Shown: positions 26,704 through 36,060 of the stretch, one piece after another
How positions within the stretch are numbered: position 1 is the stretch's first letter
Layout of the letters: each line of letters begins with the position of its first letter
Source: Planctomycetota bacterium
GTDB lineage: Bacteria > Planctomycetota > B15-G4
Length of the DNA stretch: 64,000 nucleotides
Direction of reading: 5' to 3'
Assembly: GCA_029245865.1 (NCBI GenBank)
Contig: JAQWOM010000002.1
Coordinates: 16,671-80,670 of the forward strand
Program-made: the position numbers and the translations under genes
Notes under the pieces: model-generated
Database searches by the model: none
Told to the model about the DNA's origin: nothing
Seen by the model: the letters and a program-made list of their open reading frames with translations, nothing else

Positions 26704-29489
26704 GACGGCGGCCTATGCTCATCGCGCCACTCGCTTTGCTGTCTGCGCTTGCACACGGCCAAGAAACTGTTTCGGAGCCAGTGGCGGCAGACACTGCGAC
26801 CACACGTGCGGAATCGAATCACTGGGCGGTAGAAATGCTGACTCCGCCCGAAGGCGTCGTTCTCGAAATCGGCGGCATGGACTGGATGCCCGACGGGCGC
26901 TTGGCCCTGAGCACTCGACGCGGACAGGTGTGGATGGTCGAAAACGCCTTGGCAGACGACCCTGCTGACGCACGTTTCTCACTCTACGCAGAGGGTCTTC
27001 AGGAAGGCCTGGGCCTTAACGTCCTGGAAGTCCCCGATGGCGAAGGCGGGACACGCCACGCTCTTTACGTGCTGCAGCGCGGAGAGATCACGGAACTCCG
27101 CGATGACGATGAAGATGGTCGTGCCGAGACCTGGATACGCGTCGCTGACGACTGGGGTCTTTCAGGCAACTATCATGAATTTGCCTTCGGGCTGCCGGAC
27201 GACGGACATGGGAATCTGTTCGTGTCACTCAATGTCGGCTTCCTGGACCCCGAGTGGTGGCTCGGACGCAGCGCTGTGCCATGGCGTGGATGGGTGCTCC
27301 GCATCAATCCGGTCACCGGCCAGTCAGAACCCTGGGCCTCGGGCTTCCGCAGCCCCTGTGGGCTGGGAGTCGATAGCCATGGCCAACTGCTGCTCACCGA
27401 CAACCAAGGTGACTGGATGGCCTCGACGCCGATCTTCGCGGTGCAACAAGGAGGGTTTCACGGACACCCGGCCTCGCTCGACTGGACATCTGAGTTCCGC
27501 GACCACGGGCTGCGCGCCAGCCTGGAACAACCGCCTGAAACGCGGCGCACGCCTCCTGCCATCTGGGTTCCCTACGAGTGGTCACGCTCACCGGGCAATC
27601 TGGTTCCGTTGCCAGAGAACGGAGCCTTCGGCCCATTCACCGATCAAATGGTCATGGCAGAACTGACCAATGGACACCTGATGCGAGTGCAGTTCGAAGA
27701 AGTCGGCGGTGTGATGCAAGGTGCTGTCATCCCGCTCCGCCAACGCCTCGGGTCGGTGGTGCGCGTCCTCTTCGCCGACAACGGCACTCTCATGGGTGGC
27801 CTCACCAATCGAGGCTGGGGCGGATTGGCTCCTGACAACGGTCTGCTGCGCGTGACTCCCACCGGCATCTCGCCGATGGAGATGGACCGGGTACACCTGG
27901 TTCCTGGAGGATTTGAAATCAGCTTCACCAAGCCGTTGGCTGAAGAGATCGACATCACTCCCGAGATCGCCACGGTCGAGCAGTACGACTACGACTACTG
28001 GTGGGAGTACGGATCGCCTGAACGCCACCGGACAGATGTGTCCGTGACAGCCGCATCGCTTTCGCCGGACCGGCGCACACTGTCCATCAAGACTCCCGAA
28101 CTGCGCGCCGCCATGGTGGCGCGCATCGCGCTGCACGGGATACGCGGTGCCACCTCACCTGACCACCCCGAGAAAGAAAGCCGGCCCCTGCTCCACAACG
28201 AGGTGGCGTACACGGTCAATCAGTTGGCCGATGGTTCACGCACCGACAAACACGTTGCGAAAGCAGTGCCCCCACCACCTTCCAAGCAGGCGGGTAAGGA
28301 AGGCTGGTTGCGCCTGACATACGGAGACGCATTGGATGCCTGGGAAAGCTCGGGCTGGACACTCGTAGATGCCGAGTTGCATCCAGACGATCGGCGATCT
28401 TTCCTCGTCACGCCTGGAGTGAATGCCCTTGTGAACACGGGGCGCGGCCCTGCAAGTGACTTCGTCAGTCGCTGGGACTTCGGGAGCGGGACCTACCACG
28501 TGGAGTTCATGCTGCCCGAAGGCGGCCAATCGGCCGTTTCAGTGCATGGCCAACACGCCATCGAACTGAGAGACGAGACGCATGGCATTCCCGAGGGCGC
28601 GCTGGCGAACGGAACGATCCGACCATCTCTCGACGGCACGCGTTTGGCGCAGGCACCCGATACCGATGCCTACAGTGGCGCTGGACATTGGCACGAACTG
28701 GAAATCGACTTCCTCGCCCCAGAGTTCGACATCACTGGCGAAAAGATCGCCGAAGCACGCTTCTCCGAAGTGCGCCTCGACGGCACGGTGATTCATGAAG
28801 ACGTCGTGCTGACAGAATCGGCAAGCAGCGGGCACAACCAGGATCCCCATGTGGGGCCCTTGGTCATCGCCGGCCAAAATGGACCGGTCGCACTTCGCAC
28901 GCTCGAGTTTCTACCCGCCCGAACGGTTGACGAATACAAGGAGTGGATCAGTCTGATCGGCGGCGATGACTTGAATGGATGGACAACGGTTCCGGCCGAC
29001 ACACGCACAGGCGCCGCAGGCGCAGATCCACCCTGGCTTCTGGAAGACGGCGAACTCATCGGCGAAGGCGAGGCCAGCTGGCTGCTCAGCCCGCGTGGTG
29101 ACTACCGCAATGTTTCGGTGCACGCTCAAGTCCGTATCAATGACGGAGGTGATGCTGGCCTGATTGTGCGAGCGACCAGCGACGGCAACCGCGTCATGGG
29201 CTATGAAGCGCAAATCAACACCTCGTTTTCTGACCCTTCACGGACAGGGGGCCTGCACGAGCTTTCGCCGGTCCAGGTGCAACTTGTCCCGGCAGGGAGC
29301 TGGTTTGACCTGGACGTCCACGTGGCCGAAGAAGCCGGGGGAACCCGCATCACCGTCGCCGTGAATGGAGTGACCACAGCGGATTACCTCGATGCGGACC
29401 GTCAGTTCAGCTCAGGCCACATTGCCCTACAACAACATCACGAAGGCAGTGTGTTGCGTGTGCGGGATTTGCGCGTCGAGACGCACTAA
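26700..29489 (+). CDS. Exported sugar-dehydrogenase-type propeller with two DUF1080-like domains
   Basis: A 929-residue exported protein. After a signal peptide (1-20) residues 40-340 form a six-bladed propeller of the glucose/sorbosone dehydrogenase kind, with GGMDWMPDGRLALSTRRGQV, SGFRSPCGLGVDSHGQLLLT and IWVPYEWSRSPGNLVPL. A spacer with DYDYWWEYGSPERHRTDV follows. Residues 560-760 and 765-929 are concanavalin-like DUF1080 domains (FVSRWDFGSGTYHVEF; GGDDLNGWT; DAGLIVRATSDGNRVMGYEA). DUF1080 proteins include 3-keto-disaccharide hydrolases. With the coupled cytochrome, oxidation of a sugar and binding or hydrolysis of the 3-keto product is plausible but unproven. The ATG at 26700 overlaps the upstream stop by 4 bp. 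Confidence 0.78.
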   Translation: MRRRPMLIAPLALLSALAHGQETVSEPVAADTATTRAESNHWAVEMLTPPEGVVLEIGGMDWMPDGRLALSTRRGQVWMVENALADDPADARFSLYAEGLQEGLGLNVLEVPDGEGGTRHALYVLQRGEITELRDDDEDGRAETWIRVADDWGLSGNYHEFAFGLPDDGHGNLFVSLNVGFLDPEWWLGRSAVPWRGWVLRINPVTGQSEPWASGFRSPCGLGVDSHGQLLLTDNQGDWMASTPIFAVQQGGFHGHPASLDWTSEFRDHGLRASLEQPPETRRTPPAIWVPYEWSRSPGNLVPLPENGAFGPFTDQMVMAELTNGHLMRVQFEEVGGVMQGAVIPLRQRLGSVVRVLFADNGTLMGGLTNRGWGGLAPDNGLLRVTPTGISPMEMDRVHLVPGGFEISFTKPLAEEIDITPEIATVEQYDYDYWWEYGSPERHRTDVSVTAASLSPDRRTLSIKTPELRAAMVARIALHGIRGATSPDHPEKESRPLLHNEVAYTVNQLADGSRTDKHVAKAVPPPPSKQAGKEGWLRLTYGDALDAWESSGWTLVDAELHPDDRRSFLVTPGVNALVNTGRGPASDFVSRWDFGSGTYHVEFMLPEGGQSAVSVHGQHAIELRDETHGIPEGALANGTIRPSLDGTRLAQAPDTDAYSGAGHWHELEIDFLAPEFDITGEKIAEARFSEVRLDGTVIHEDVVLTESASSGHNQDPHVGPLVIAGQNGPVALRTLEFLPARTVDEYKEWISLIGGDDLNGWTTVPADTRTGAAGADPPWLLEDGELIGEGEASWLLSPRGDYRNVSVHAQVRINDGGDAGLIVRATSDGNRVMGYEAQINTSFSDPSRTGGLHELSPVQVQLVPAGSWFDLDVHVAEEAGGTRITVAVNGVTTADYLDADRQFSSGHIALQQHHEGSVLRVRDLRVETH

Positions 29490-29533
29490 CCTGGCGAACA
29501 AGATGAGAGGCCTCTAGAGACTCCGGGATTCGC

Positions 29534-30655
29534 TCAGCGGTCTTTACGAAAGCGCTTGAGGCGACGTTCTACAAAACCATCGACCTCGATAAAGTCGGCC
29601 CAGGCTCGTGCAATACGACGTGCGCCTTCATCGGTCACATGAACATCGTTGGTGAACAGTTCGCGTTCCTGCGGCAGAGCAGCATCTACATCCACAACGG
29701 CAACGCCGACCTCTTTCCCTACCGCATCGATAACTTCTGCCGCGAAGGCCATGCCCTTGATGTCGACCGGGCGCTCAAGGTCCTCGCGGAACCATGCTTG
29801 CTGACCCAGAACGATCTCGACATCGTTCTGCCGACATAAGGCAATCATGTGCTCTAAATTTCTGCGAAAGAAGGTCAGGCCTTCCATCTGCGGTGCGTCC
29901 CAGAGTGGCTCTACTACGCCATAGTTGCGCGTGACCCAACTGCCAAGCTCTGCCTTCGATGTGTAGTCCGTGAAGGCCGCGCGTAGAGTGAGGAACAAGC
30001 GGCTGTTCTCCAGCGCTTGCGTGACGGGGCTCTGAACAAACACGGGCCAGACCGCACGCCAGTGCGAATTGTCTGGCTGGATCCCTGGCCACCGCCAGAG
30101 ACGTACGTCGTTGATGGAATGGTAGACAGCCACCATGTCCGGCTCGAGGTCAATGATCCGGATGGCGAGATTGATGAGGCTTTCATAAGTGCTGTAACCA
30201 CTCGCTCCGGCATTGACCACTTCGATCAACACATCCGGATAAGCCTCGTCGAGCATGGCGTCGAGTTGCATCGGCCAGGTGTGTTCATTGGACGAAGGTC
30301 CATGCCCGTATGTGCTACTGCCTCCCACGCACACGATGCGCAGAGCCCCCGGACGTTTTTCGCGACGAATCTCTGGGCCGCGAAAGCCCAACGCATTGTG
30401 GCTCGTGGAATGCTGACCATCATCGAGTGACCAGCTCTTGCGTGGCGCGTACGCGAGATAGGGGTGAGCTTCGTAGCGTGTCTCCGAGAAGTCCATCATC
30501 AGCTGGTCGGGATCGAATGCTTCCAGCGGCAAGACACGCGTGAGGATCTCGCCCACCACCAACACAGACAACACCCCGATCAGCAGCAGCTTGATCCGGC
30601 TGCGGCGTCGGCGAGTTGAAGCTGCAGATGAGTCATGGGCGCTCGAAGAGCTCAT
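29534..30655 (-). CDS. Membrane-anchored SGNH/GDSL hydrolase
   Basis: A 373-residue protein. A basic N-terminus with RRRRSR is followed by one membrane helix (about 21-37), so the domain faces the periplasm. IVCVGGSSTYGHGP at about 107-120 carries the block I serine, NAGASGYSTYES the block II glycine, HSINDVR the block III asparagine and TNDVHVTDEGARRIA the Asp/His of block V. The SGNH family includes esterases and polysaccharide acetylesterases. No polysaccharide acetylation genes are adjacent. It is divergent from the dGTPase-RNase III gene across 251 bp. Confidence 0.82.
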   Translation of the reverse strand: MSSSSAHDSSAASTRRRRSRIKLLLIGVLSVLVVGEILTRVLPLEAFDPDQLMMDFSETRYEAHPYLAYAPRKSWSLDDGQHSTSHNALGFRGPEIRREKRPGALRIVCVGGSSTYGHGPSSNEHTWPMQLDAMLDEAYPDVLIEVVNAGASGYSTYESLINLAIRIIDLEPDMVAVYHSINDVRLWRWPGIQPDNSHWRAVWPVFVQSPVTQALENSRLFLTLRAAFTDYTSKAELGSWVTRNYGVVEPLWDAPQMEGLTFFRRNLEHMIALCRQNDVEIVLGQQAWFREDLERPVDIKGMAFAAEVIDAVGKEVGVAVVDVDAALPQERELFTNDVHVTDEGARRIARAWADFIEVDGFVERRLKRFRKDR

Positions 30656-30906
30656 GAACGAGAGGATGCCACATCAGGCCCACACGAGAGACTGCTCGAT
30701 CTTCAGATCGCCGCTTCGCGCATGCGTCGAAACCGCCATGGGCTCGTGAAGGCTGCATGGCAGACAGGTGACGCCGATCCCTGCTGTCGCGTAGACTCGC
30801 TCGGTGCGCTTGGCGCATGGTTTCTTCCCAGGCGGGCGAGCCGCCCATCCGGTCACCCCAGGCAGGGGATGGCATCCGAGCCATCCCTCTTCTCCACACT
30901 CAAGAC

Positions 30907-32850
30907 ATGACATCTCCTCTAGCACCCCGAGAAGAGAGCGAAGCGCTTGAGCGTCAGCAGCTCGCCCCATGGGCGACATTCTCTTCCGAGAGCTGGGAGC
31001 GACCACAGCCTGAGAAGCCTGACCCCTATCGAACCTGCTTTGTGCGCGACCGAGACCGCATCCTTCACTGCGGTGCCTTCCGACGGCTCAAGGACAAGAC
31101 CCAGGTCTTCGTCATCGACGAGGGTGATTTCTACCGGACGCGACTGACCCACACCCTGGAAGTCAGTCAGCTGGCACGCTTCTTGTGTCAGGCGCTCCGG
31201 CTCAATGAGGCCAACGGCGAAATTCTGGCACTGGTCCACGATATCGGACACCCACCCTTCGGCCACGAAGGGGAGCGCATCTTGAACGGGTGCACAGCTG
31301 TCGACTTCGACCACAACAGGCAAGCCCTGCGCATCGTCGACATTCTCGAGTCTCCTTATCTCGATCGACGCGGCCTGAACCTCACACAAGTCGTCCGCCG
31401 AATGATCCTCAAGCATGGAGGGGACGCCAAGCGTGGCGCCGAACCCACGAGCGGGCACACCCTCGAAGCTCAGGTGGCAGATCTCGCTGACAGCACTGCC
31501 TATCAGCACCACGACATCGAGGACGGGCTGCGCGCAGGCATTCTGGCCCCTGGCGATCTGACCACCACGAGTATCTGGAGAGATGCGGCCGAACAGGTCG
31601 GAGGGCTCGCAGAAGGGCCGCAAGGAACCAAACGCATTCTGAACCACATGCTCAAGACTTCGCTCTACGACATGCTGGAAGAATCAGCGCGGCGCATCGA
31701 AGCCTCTGGCATTACATCCGTTGCCGATGTTCTCGATCGAGATGAACACCTGGTGGCCTACAGCCCGGGACGCACCAAACAGCATCAAGAATTGGGGCGT
31801 TTTCTCTACGAATGCTACTACCGGCACCCACGTGTGTTGCGCAGCGCCATGAGCGCCCAGCAGGCCATCGAGCTGATTGTTGATCACTATGGCGCGCACC
31901 CGTCCGAGCTCCCTCGGGATTATCGCGGTCGCATTGAAACAGATGGCATTGACCGAACGCTCTGCGACTACGTCGCCGGCATGACAGACCGCTACGCCGT
32001 CGAGGAGTGGCGGCGTTTGGCCGCGGCACGCTCGCTTGTCCACCTGGCCTTGCCCCCACTGGACGATGAAAGCGCGGCACGCGTCACAAATCTCGAGGAG
32101 ACGGTCGGTTACCAGTTTCGTGACAAAGCGCTTGCCTCGACCGCACTCACGCACGCTTCTGCACGCAGCGACGAACGGCCGCCTAACGAACGCCTCGAGT
32201 TTCTGGGTGACTCTGTGCTGGGCCTCGTCATCGGACAAGAACTCTACCTGCGCTATCCGGATCGCCCCGAAGGCGAGCTGTCTCGCATGAAGAGCATTTC
32301 GGTGAGCCGCACAGCACTTCAGACTGTCGCTGCGAACTGGGCGTTGGCAGATCTCATGTTGCTGGGCCCGGGCTTTCGCACTCCGAAAGACGCCCCACCT
32401 TCCGTCGCAGCCGACGGTGTCGAAGCAGTTCTTGGAGCCATCTTTCTCGACGGACACCTTGAACCTGTGCGGCGTGTCATCCTGGCCGAATTCCTGCCCA
32501 TCGTCGAAGCCGCCGCAGACGGTCGGCGCGGACGCAACAGCAAATCAGAGCTCCAGACGTTTACCCAGGCCGAGCTTGGAATCACGCCTCATTACCTCGT
32601 GCTGGGAGAAGAGGGCCCCGATCACAAGAAAACCTTCACCGTTGCTGCTGCAGTGCAAGACGTGAAGCTTTCCGTGGCCACTGGCCGCAACAAACGACAA
32701 GCCGAACAGCGCGCGGCGCGCGAAGCGCTGACCATGCTTCTCTCTGTACAGCAAGGCCTCGTCCCTCCACCCGAAGGCCTCGACGGAACCTGGGCCTCCG
32801 AGCACAAGCCCTCAGTCAATCCAGAGACACCCGGTGCCCAGGAGCCCTGA
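30907..32850 (+). CDS. dGTPase-like HD hydrolase fused to ribonuclease III
   Basis: One uninterrupted 647-residue frame holds two complete enzymes. Residues 1-372 are a dGTPase: His82 in RLTHTLEV, His111-Asp112 in VHDIGHPPFGHEGE and Asp195 in ADLADSTAY are the HD metal ligands, and VAGMTDRYAVEEW is the usual C-terminal end. Residues 393-540 are RNase III with NERLEFLGDSVL at 427-438 (Glu431, Asp435) and ADGVEAVLGAIFLD with Asp503 and Glu506. Residues 544-620 are a dsRBD ending RQAEQRAAREALTML. The parts would hydrolyse dNTPs and process double-stranded RNA. ATG 30907 is used; ATG 30817 would add 30 residues. Its end overlaps mfd by 17 bp. Cleavage after translation cannot be excluded. Confidence 0.9.
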   Translation: MTSPLAPREESEALERQQLAPWATFSSESWERPQPEKPDPYRTCFVRDRDRILHCGAFRRLKDKTQVFVIDEGDFYRTRLTHTLEVSQLARFLCQALRLNEANGEILALVHDIGHPPFGHEGERILNGCTAVDFDHNRQALRIVDILESPYLDRRGLNLTQVVRRMILKHGGDAKRGAEPTSGHTLEAQVADLADSTAYQHHDIEDGLRAGILAPGDLTTTSIWRDAAEQVGGLAEGPQGTKRILNHMLKTSLYDMLEESARRIEASGITSVADVLDRDEHLVAYSPGRTKQHQELGRFLYECYYRHPRVLRSAMSAQQAIELIVDHYGAHPSELPRDYRGRIETDGIDRTLCDYVAGMTDRYAVEEWRRLAAARSLVHLALPPLDDESAARVTNLEETVGYQFRDKALASTALTHASARSDERPPNERLEFLGDSVLGLVIGQELYLRYPDRPEGELSRMKSISVSRTALQTVAANWALADLMLLGPGFRTPKDAPPSVAADGVEAVLGAIFLDGHLEPVRRVILAEFLPIVEAAADGRRGRNSKSELQTFTQAELGITPHYLVLGEEGPDHKKTFTVAAAVQDVKLSVATGRNKRQAEQRAAREALTMLLSVQQGLVPPPEGLDGTWASEHKPSVNPETPGAQEP

Positions 32851-35800
32851 CGCTTTCCAACTGGCCGTGAGCGCACTTCAAGCGTGCGCTCCCGTGAAAC
32901 GCCTGTGCGCAGAGAGCAACAAGCGCATCGAGATCGGTGGCGCCTGGGGCTCTTCTGCGGCTGCCATCGTCGGCTTGATGGGTGAAGGTCACGGACGTCT
33001 CATCGCTCTCGCAGGAGGAGTCGACGCCGCCGAGACCCTCGCCCTCGATCTCAATGAGTTGTTTCCAGAACTTGCCGTTCATCTTCTGCCCGTTGCCGAA
33101 TCTGAACTCGAGATGGGCCCTGAACGCCGCGCGAATCGCTCCGAGCGGCTCGTCGCCATGTCCAGCCTGCACGAACAAGGAGACGGCGTTCTGATCGTTT
33201 CGGCGGCTTCGCTTCTCGAAGAGTTGCCCGCCCCCGACGGCGCAAAGTTTGCGGTTCAACGAGGAGGGACACTGAATCGAGATCGGCTCCTGGAGTCACT
33301 GACCGAAGCTGGTTTCGATCGCGTCCCGCTTGTCGCTGCACCTGGAGAGGTGAGCGTCCGCGGTGACATCGTCGACGTGTATCCATGGGCAGCCCCCTCG
33401 CCGGTTCGCATCGAATTGTTCGATGAGGACGTCGAAGACCTACGCCGGTTCGAAGTCGACACACAACGTTCCGTAGAAGTCCTCGACTTCGTCGACATCA
33501 AACTGAGCAACGGCGAAGGAGAAAAACTCAGCTTTCAGGAACTGGTGCCTTCTGAGACATGCATCCTTGTCGTGGACCCGCCCAGAGTTCGAGATCGACT
33601 GGTCGAGGTTGCTTTTGAGGCGAAATCCCCTCCTCGCGTTGTTGATGCTGCGCTGGATCAGGTGGCACGCCACCCAGGCGGCAACCTCAACCCACTAGAC
33701 CTTGGCGACGCCGACTGCGATCTCTCGGTACGCGCCATCAAAAGTACATACGGCCCACTGGAGACGACCCTCGCGGACTGGCGCAAGACCGGCGCGGAGA
33801 TCACCGTTCTATGTGAAAGCGAAGGCGAGCGAGATCGCCTTGCCGCGACCCTGGCCAGTCACGAACTGGGCACCGACTCCGGGCTTCAAATCCAGGTAGG
33901 AAGGCTCGCAACAGGTTTCGCCATTCCATCAGGCGGACCGATCGTGGTGCACCATCACGAGCTCATCGGGCGAAGAGCGGTGCGCCGGGGGCGACCCCGG
34001 CGGGTCGTCGCAACCAGGGCCCTCGACTCACTCGCCGAACTAAGTCCTGGAGATTTCGTCGTTCACCTCTTGCACGGCGTGGCCTGTTACCGAGGCATGC
34101 AACGCCTCAACAGAGAACAGGGCGAAGAAGACTTCCTTCTTCTGGAATTTGCCGAAGACACCAAGCTCTTTGTGCCTGCTTCGCGCATCGACCTTGTCGA
34201 ACGCTTTATCGGTGGCGAAGCCAAGGGTCCCAAGCTCGACCGAATCGGCGGCAAAACATGGACTCGCAAGAAAGAGAAGGTTCGCGATGCGGTCATGGAT
34301 CTCGCTTCGCAACTGCTCACGACACAAGCCAAGCGCCGTGGCTGCGATGGCGTCAGCTTTCCCAGTGACGATTCCATGGTTTCCCGATTCGAACGCACCT
34401 TTGCTTTCGAAGACACGCCCGATCAGGCCACGGCCTGGAGAGCTGTTCTCGAGGACATGGGCAAACCACGCTCGATGGATCGCCTGATCGTGGGTGACGT
34501 GGGCTTCGGCAAGACAGAGATCGCCGTCCGCGCCGCCTATGTCGCCGTTCTTTCAGGGAGGCAGGCTGCCGTTTTGGTGCCGACCACGATCCTCGCGGAA
34601 CAGCACGACGAGACCTTCCGACACCGCATGTCAGAAGAACCGATCCGCGTTGAAGTGCTTTCAAGACTCAAAAAGCCTTCGGAAGTGACGGCCATCCTCC
34701 AGGATGCCGCCGCCGGGAAAGTAGACATCCTCATCGGGACTCATCGGCTGCTGGCCAAGGATGTGAAGTTTCGCGACCTCGGCCTGGTCATCGTTGACGA
34801 AGAACAACGCTTCGGTGTCGCACACAAAGAGAAATTGAAGGCGCTGCGCTCGACAGTCGATGTCGTGACATTGTCCGCGACCCCTATTCCGCGCACGCTG
34901 CACATGGCCATGAGTGGCCTTCGCGACATTTCGAAAATCTCGACGCCGCCCCCAGGGCGCCGTCCGGTCATCACGCGCGTTTCCTACGAATCCGATGAAG
35001 TCATCGGCAATGCACTTCGACATGAACTGCACCGCGGCGGCCAGGTCTTTGTGCTGCACAATCGCGTCCAGTCCATATCCCGCATGCTCGAGAAGATACG
35101 GTCTCTGGTGCCCCACGCTCGCACAGCCTTCGCCCATGGCCAGATGCCTGCACGCGGTTTGCGTGCCGTCGTAGACGAATTTGCGAGCGGAGAACTGGAC
35201 GTGCTGGTCTGCACCTCCATCATCGAAAGTGGGATCGACATCCCGCGCGCCAACACAATCATCGTCACAGACAGTCACCGGTTCGGTCTGGCCGATATGC
35301 ATCAGCTACGCGGGCGCGTGGGGCGCGAGAGCACACAGGCCTATGCCTTCTTCCTGGTACCGCGCGAAAAGTTTTCGGACAAAGCACAGCGAAGACTCAA
35401 AGCCATCGAGGAATTCAGCAGCCTGGATGCGGGACTGCCCATCGCACTTCGTGACCTTGAGCTACGCGGCGCAGGCAACTTGCTTGGAGCCGAGCAGTCG
35501 GGCCACATCATGTCGGTCGGCTACGACATGTACTGCCGCCTCCTGCGCAGTGCCGTTGCCCAGAGCAAGGGACGGCCACCTGAGGAAGAGCCCGGAGAGG
35601 TCGAGGTCGACCTGGGGCTCTCCGCCTTCCTGCCCACCGAATACATCCCCGACGAAGCCATACGGATGTCGGTGCTTCGGCGCCTCGCCACGGCTGGCAA
35701 AAAAAAGGCCCAAGGCATCGAGGCCGAACTCAAAGATCGCTTTGGTCCATTGCCACCTCCAGCACAAGAGCTGCTCGACCTCTTCAATCTGCGGCGATAC

Positions 35801-36037
35801 GTGCGATTGGCGGGCATCGGCTCACTGGCAGCCGATGGGCTCGGCGGCATGCTGATCCAGGTTGTGGACACCGTCGCCTTTGAGAAACGACACCCGTTTC
35901 GGCCAGAACAGCTCTACCTGATCACTCCCGAGCGGTTACGCGTGGCCTGGCCGGATCGCACCACGACACCGAGTTCCAGGCTTCGTTATCTTCTTGAGCT
36001 CTTCCAGACCCGATCGCCCGCTGGCAGCCGCCAGTGA
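32834..36037 (+). CDS. mfd: Transcription-repair coupling factor Mfd
   Basis: A 1067-residue SF2 translocase. Residues 1-330 are the UvrB-homology region. LSPGDFVVHLLHGVACYRGM near 400 is the RNA-polymerase-interacting Tudor/CarD-like domain. VGDVGFGKTE near 553-562 is Walker A, VDEEQRFGVAHKEK near 652 the DEEQ box, SATPIPRTLHMAMSGLRDIS follows, and HNRVQSISRMLEKI and IESGIDIPRANTII complete the motor. The C-terminal TRCF domain (LGLSAFLPTEYIPDE) is present. Mfd removes stalled RNA polymerase at lesions and recruits UvrA. It starts at GTG 32834 inside the dGTPase-RNase III gene and is followed closely by the SurA-like gene. Confidence 0.95.
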   Translation: MPRSPDAFQLAVSALQACAPVKRLCAESNKRIEIGGAWGSSAAAIVGLMGEGHGRLIALAGGVDAAETLALDLNELFPELAVHLLPVAESELEMGPERRANRSERLVAMSSLHEQGDGVLIVSAASLLEELPAPDGAKFAVQRGGTLNRDRLLESLTEAGFDRVPLVAAPGEVSVRGDIVDVYPWAAPSPVRIELFDEDVEDLRRFEVDTQRSVEVLDFVDIKLSNGEGEKLSFQELVPSETCILVVDPPRVRDRLVEVAFEAKSPPRVVDAALDQVARHPGGNLNPLDLGDADCDLSVRAIKSTYGPLETTLADWRKTGAEITVLCESEGERDRLAATLASHELGTDSGLQIQVGRLATGFAIPSGGPIVVHHHELIGRRAVRRGRPRRVVATRALDSLAELSPGDFVVHLLHGVACYRGMQRLNREQGEEDFLLLEFAEDTKLFVPASRIDLVERFIGGEAKGPKLDRIGGKTWTRKKEKVRDAVMDLASQLLTTQAKRRGCDGVSFPSDDSMVSRFERTFAFEDTPDQATAWRAVLEDMGKPRSMDRLIVGDVGFGKTEIAVRAAYVAVLSGRQAAVLVPTTILAEQHDETFRHRMSEEPIRVEVLSRLKKPSEVTAILQDAAAGKVDILIGTHRLLAKDVKFRDLGLVIVDEEQRFGVAHKEKLKALRSTVDVVTLSATPIPRTLHMAMSGLRDISKISTPPPGRRPVITRVSYESDEVIGNALRHELHRGGQVFVLHNRVQSISRMLEKIRSLVPHARTAFAHGQMPARGLRAVVDEFASGELDVLVCTSIIESGIDIPRANTIIVTDSHRFGLADMHQLRGRVGRESTQAYAFFLVPREKFSDKAQRRLKAIEEFSSLDAGLPIALRDLELRGAGNLLGAEQSGHIMSVGYDMYCRLLRSAVAQSKGRPPEEEPGEVEVDLGLSAFLPTEYIPDEAIRMSVLRRLATAGKKKAQGIEAELKDRFGPLPPPAQELLDLFNLRRYVRLAGIGSLAADGLGGMLIQVVDTVAFEKRHPFRPEQLYLITPERLRVAWPDRTTTPSSRLRYLLELFQTRSPAGSRQ

Positions 36038-36060
36038 AGTGCGCTCCAGAGAGTCCCCGC

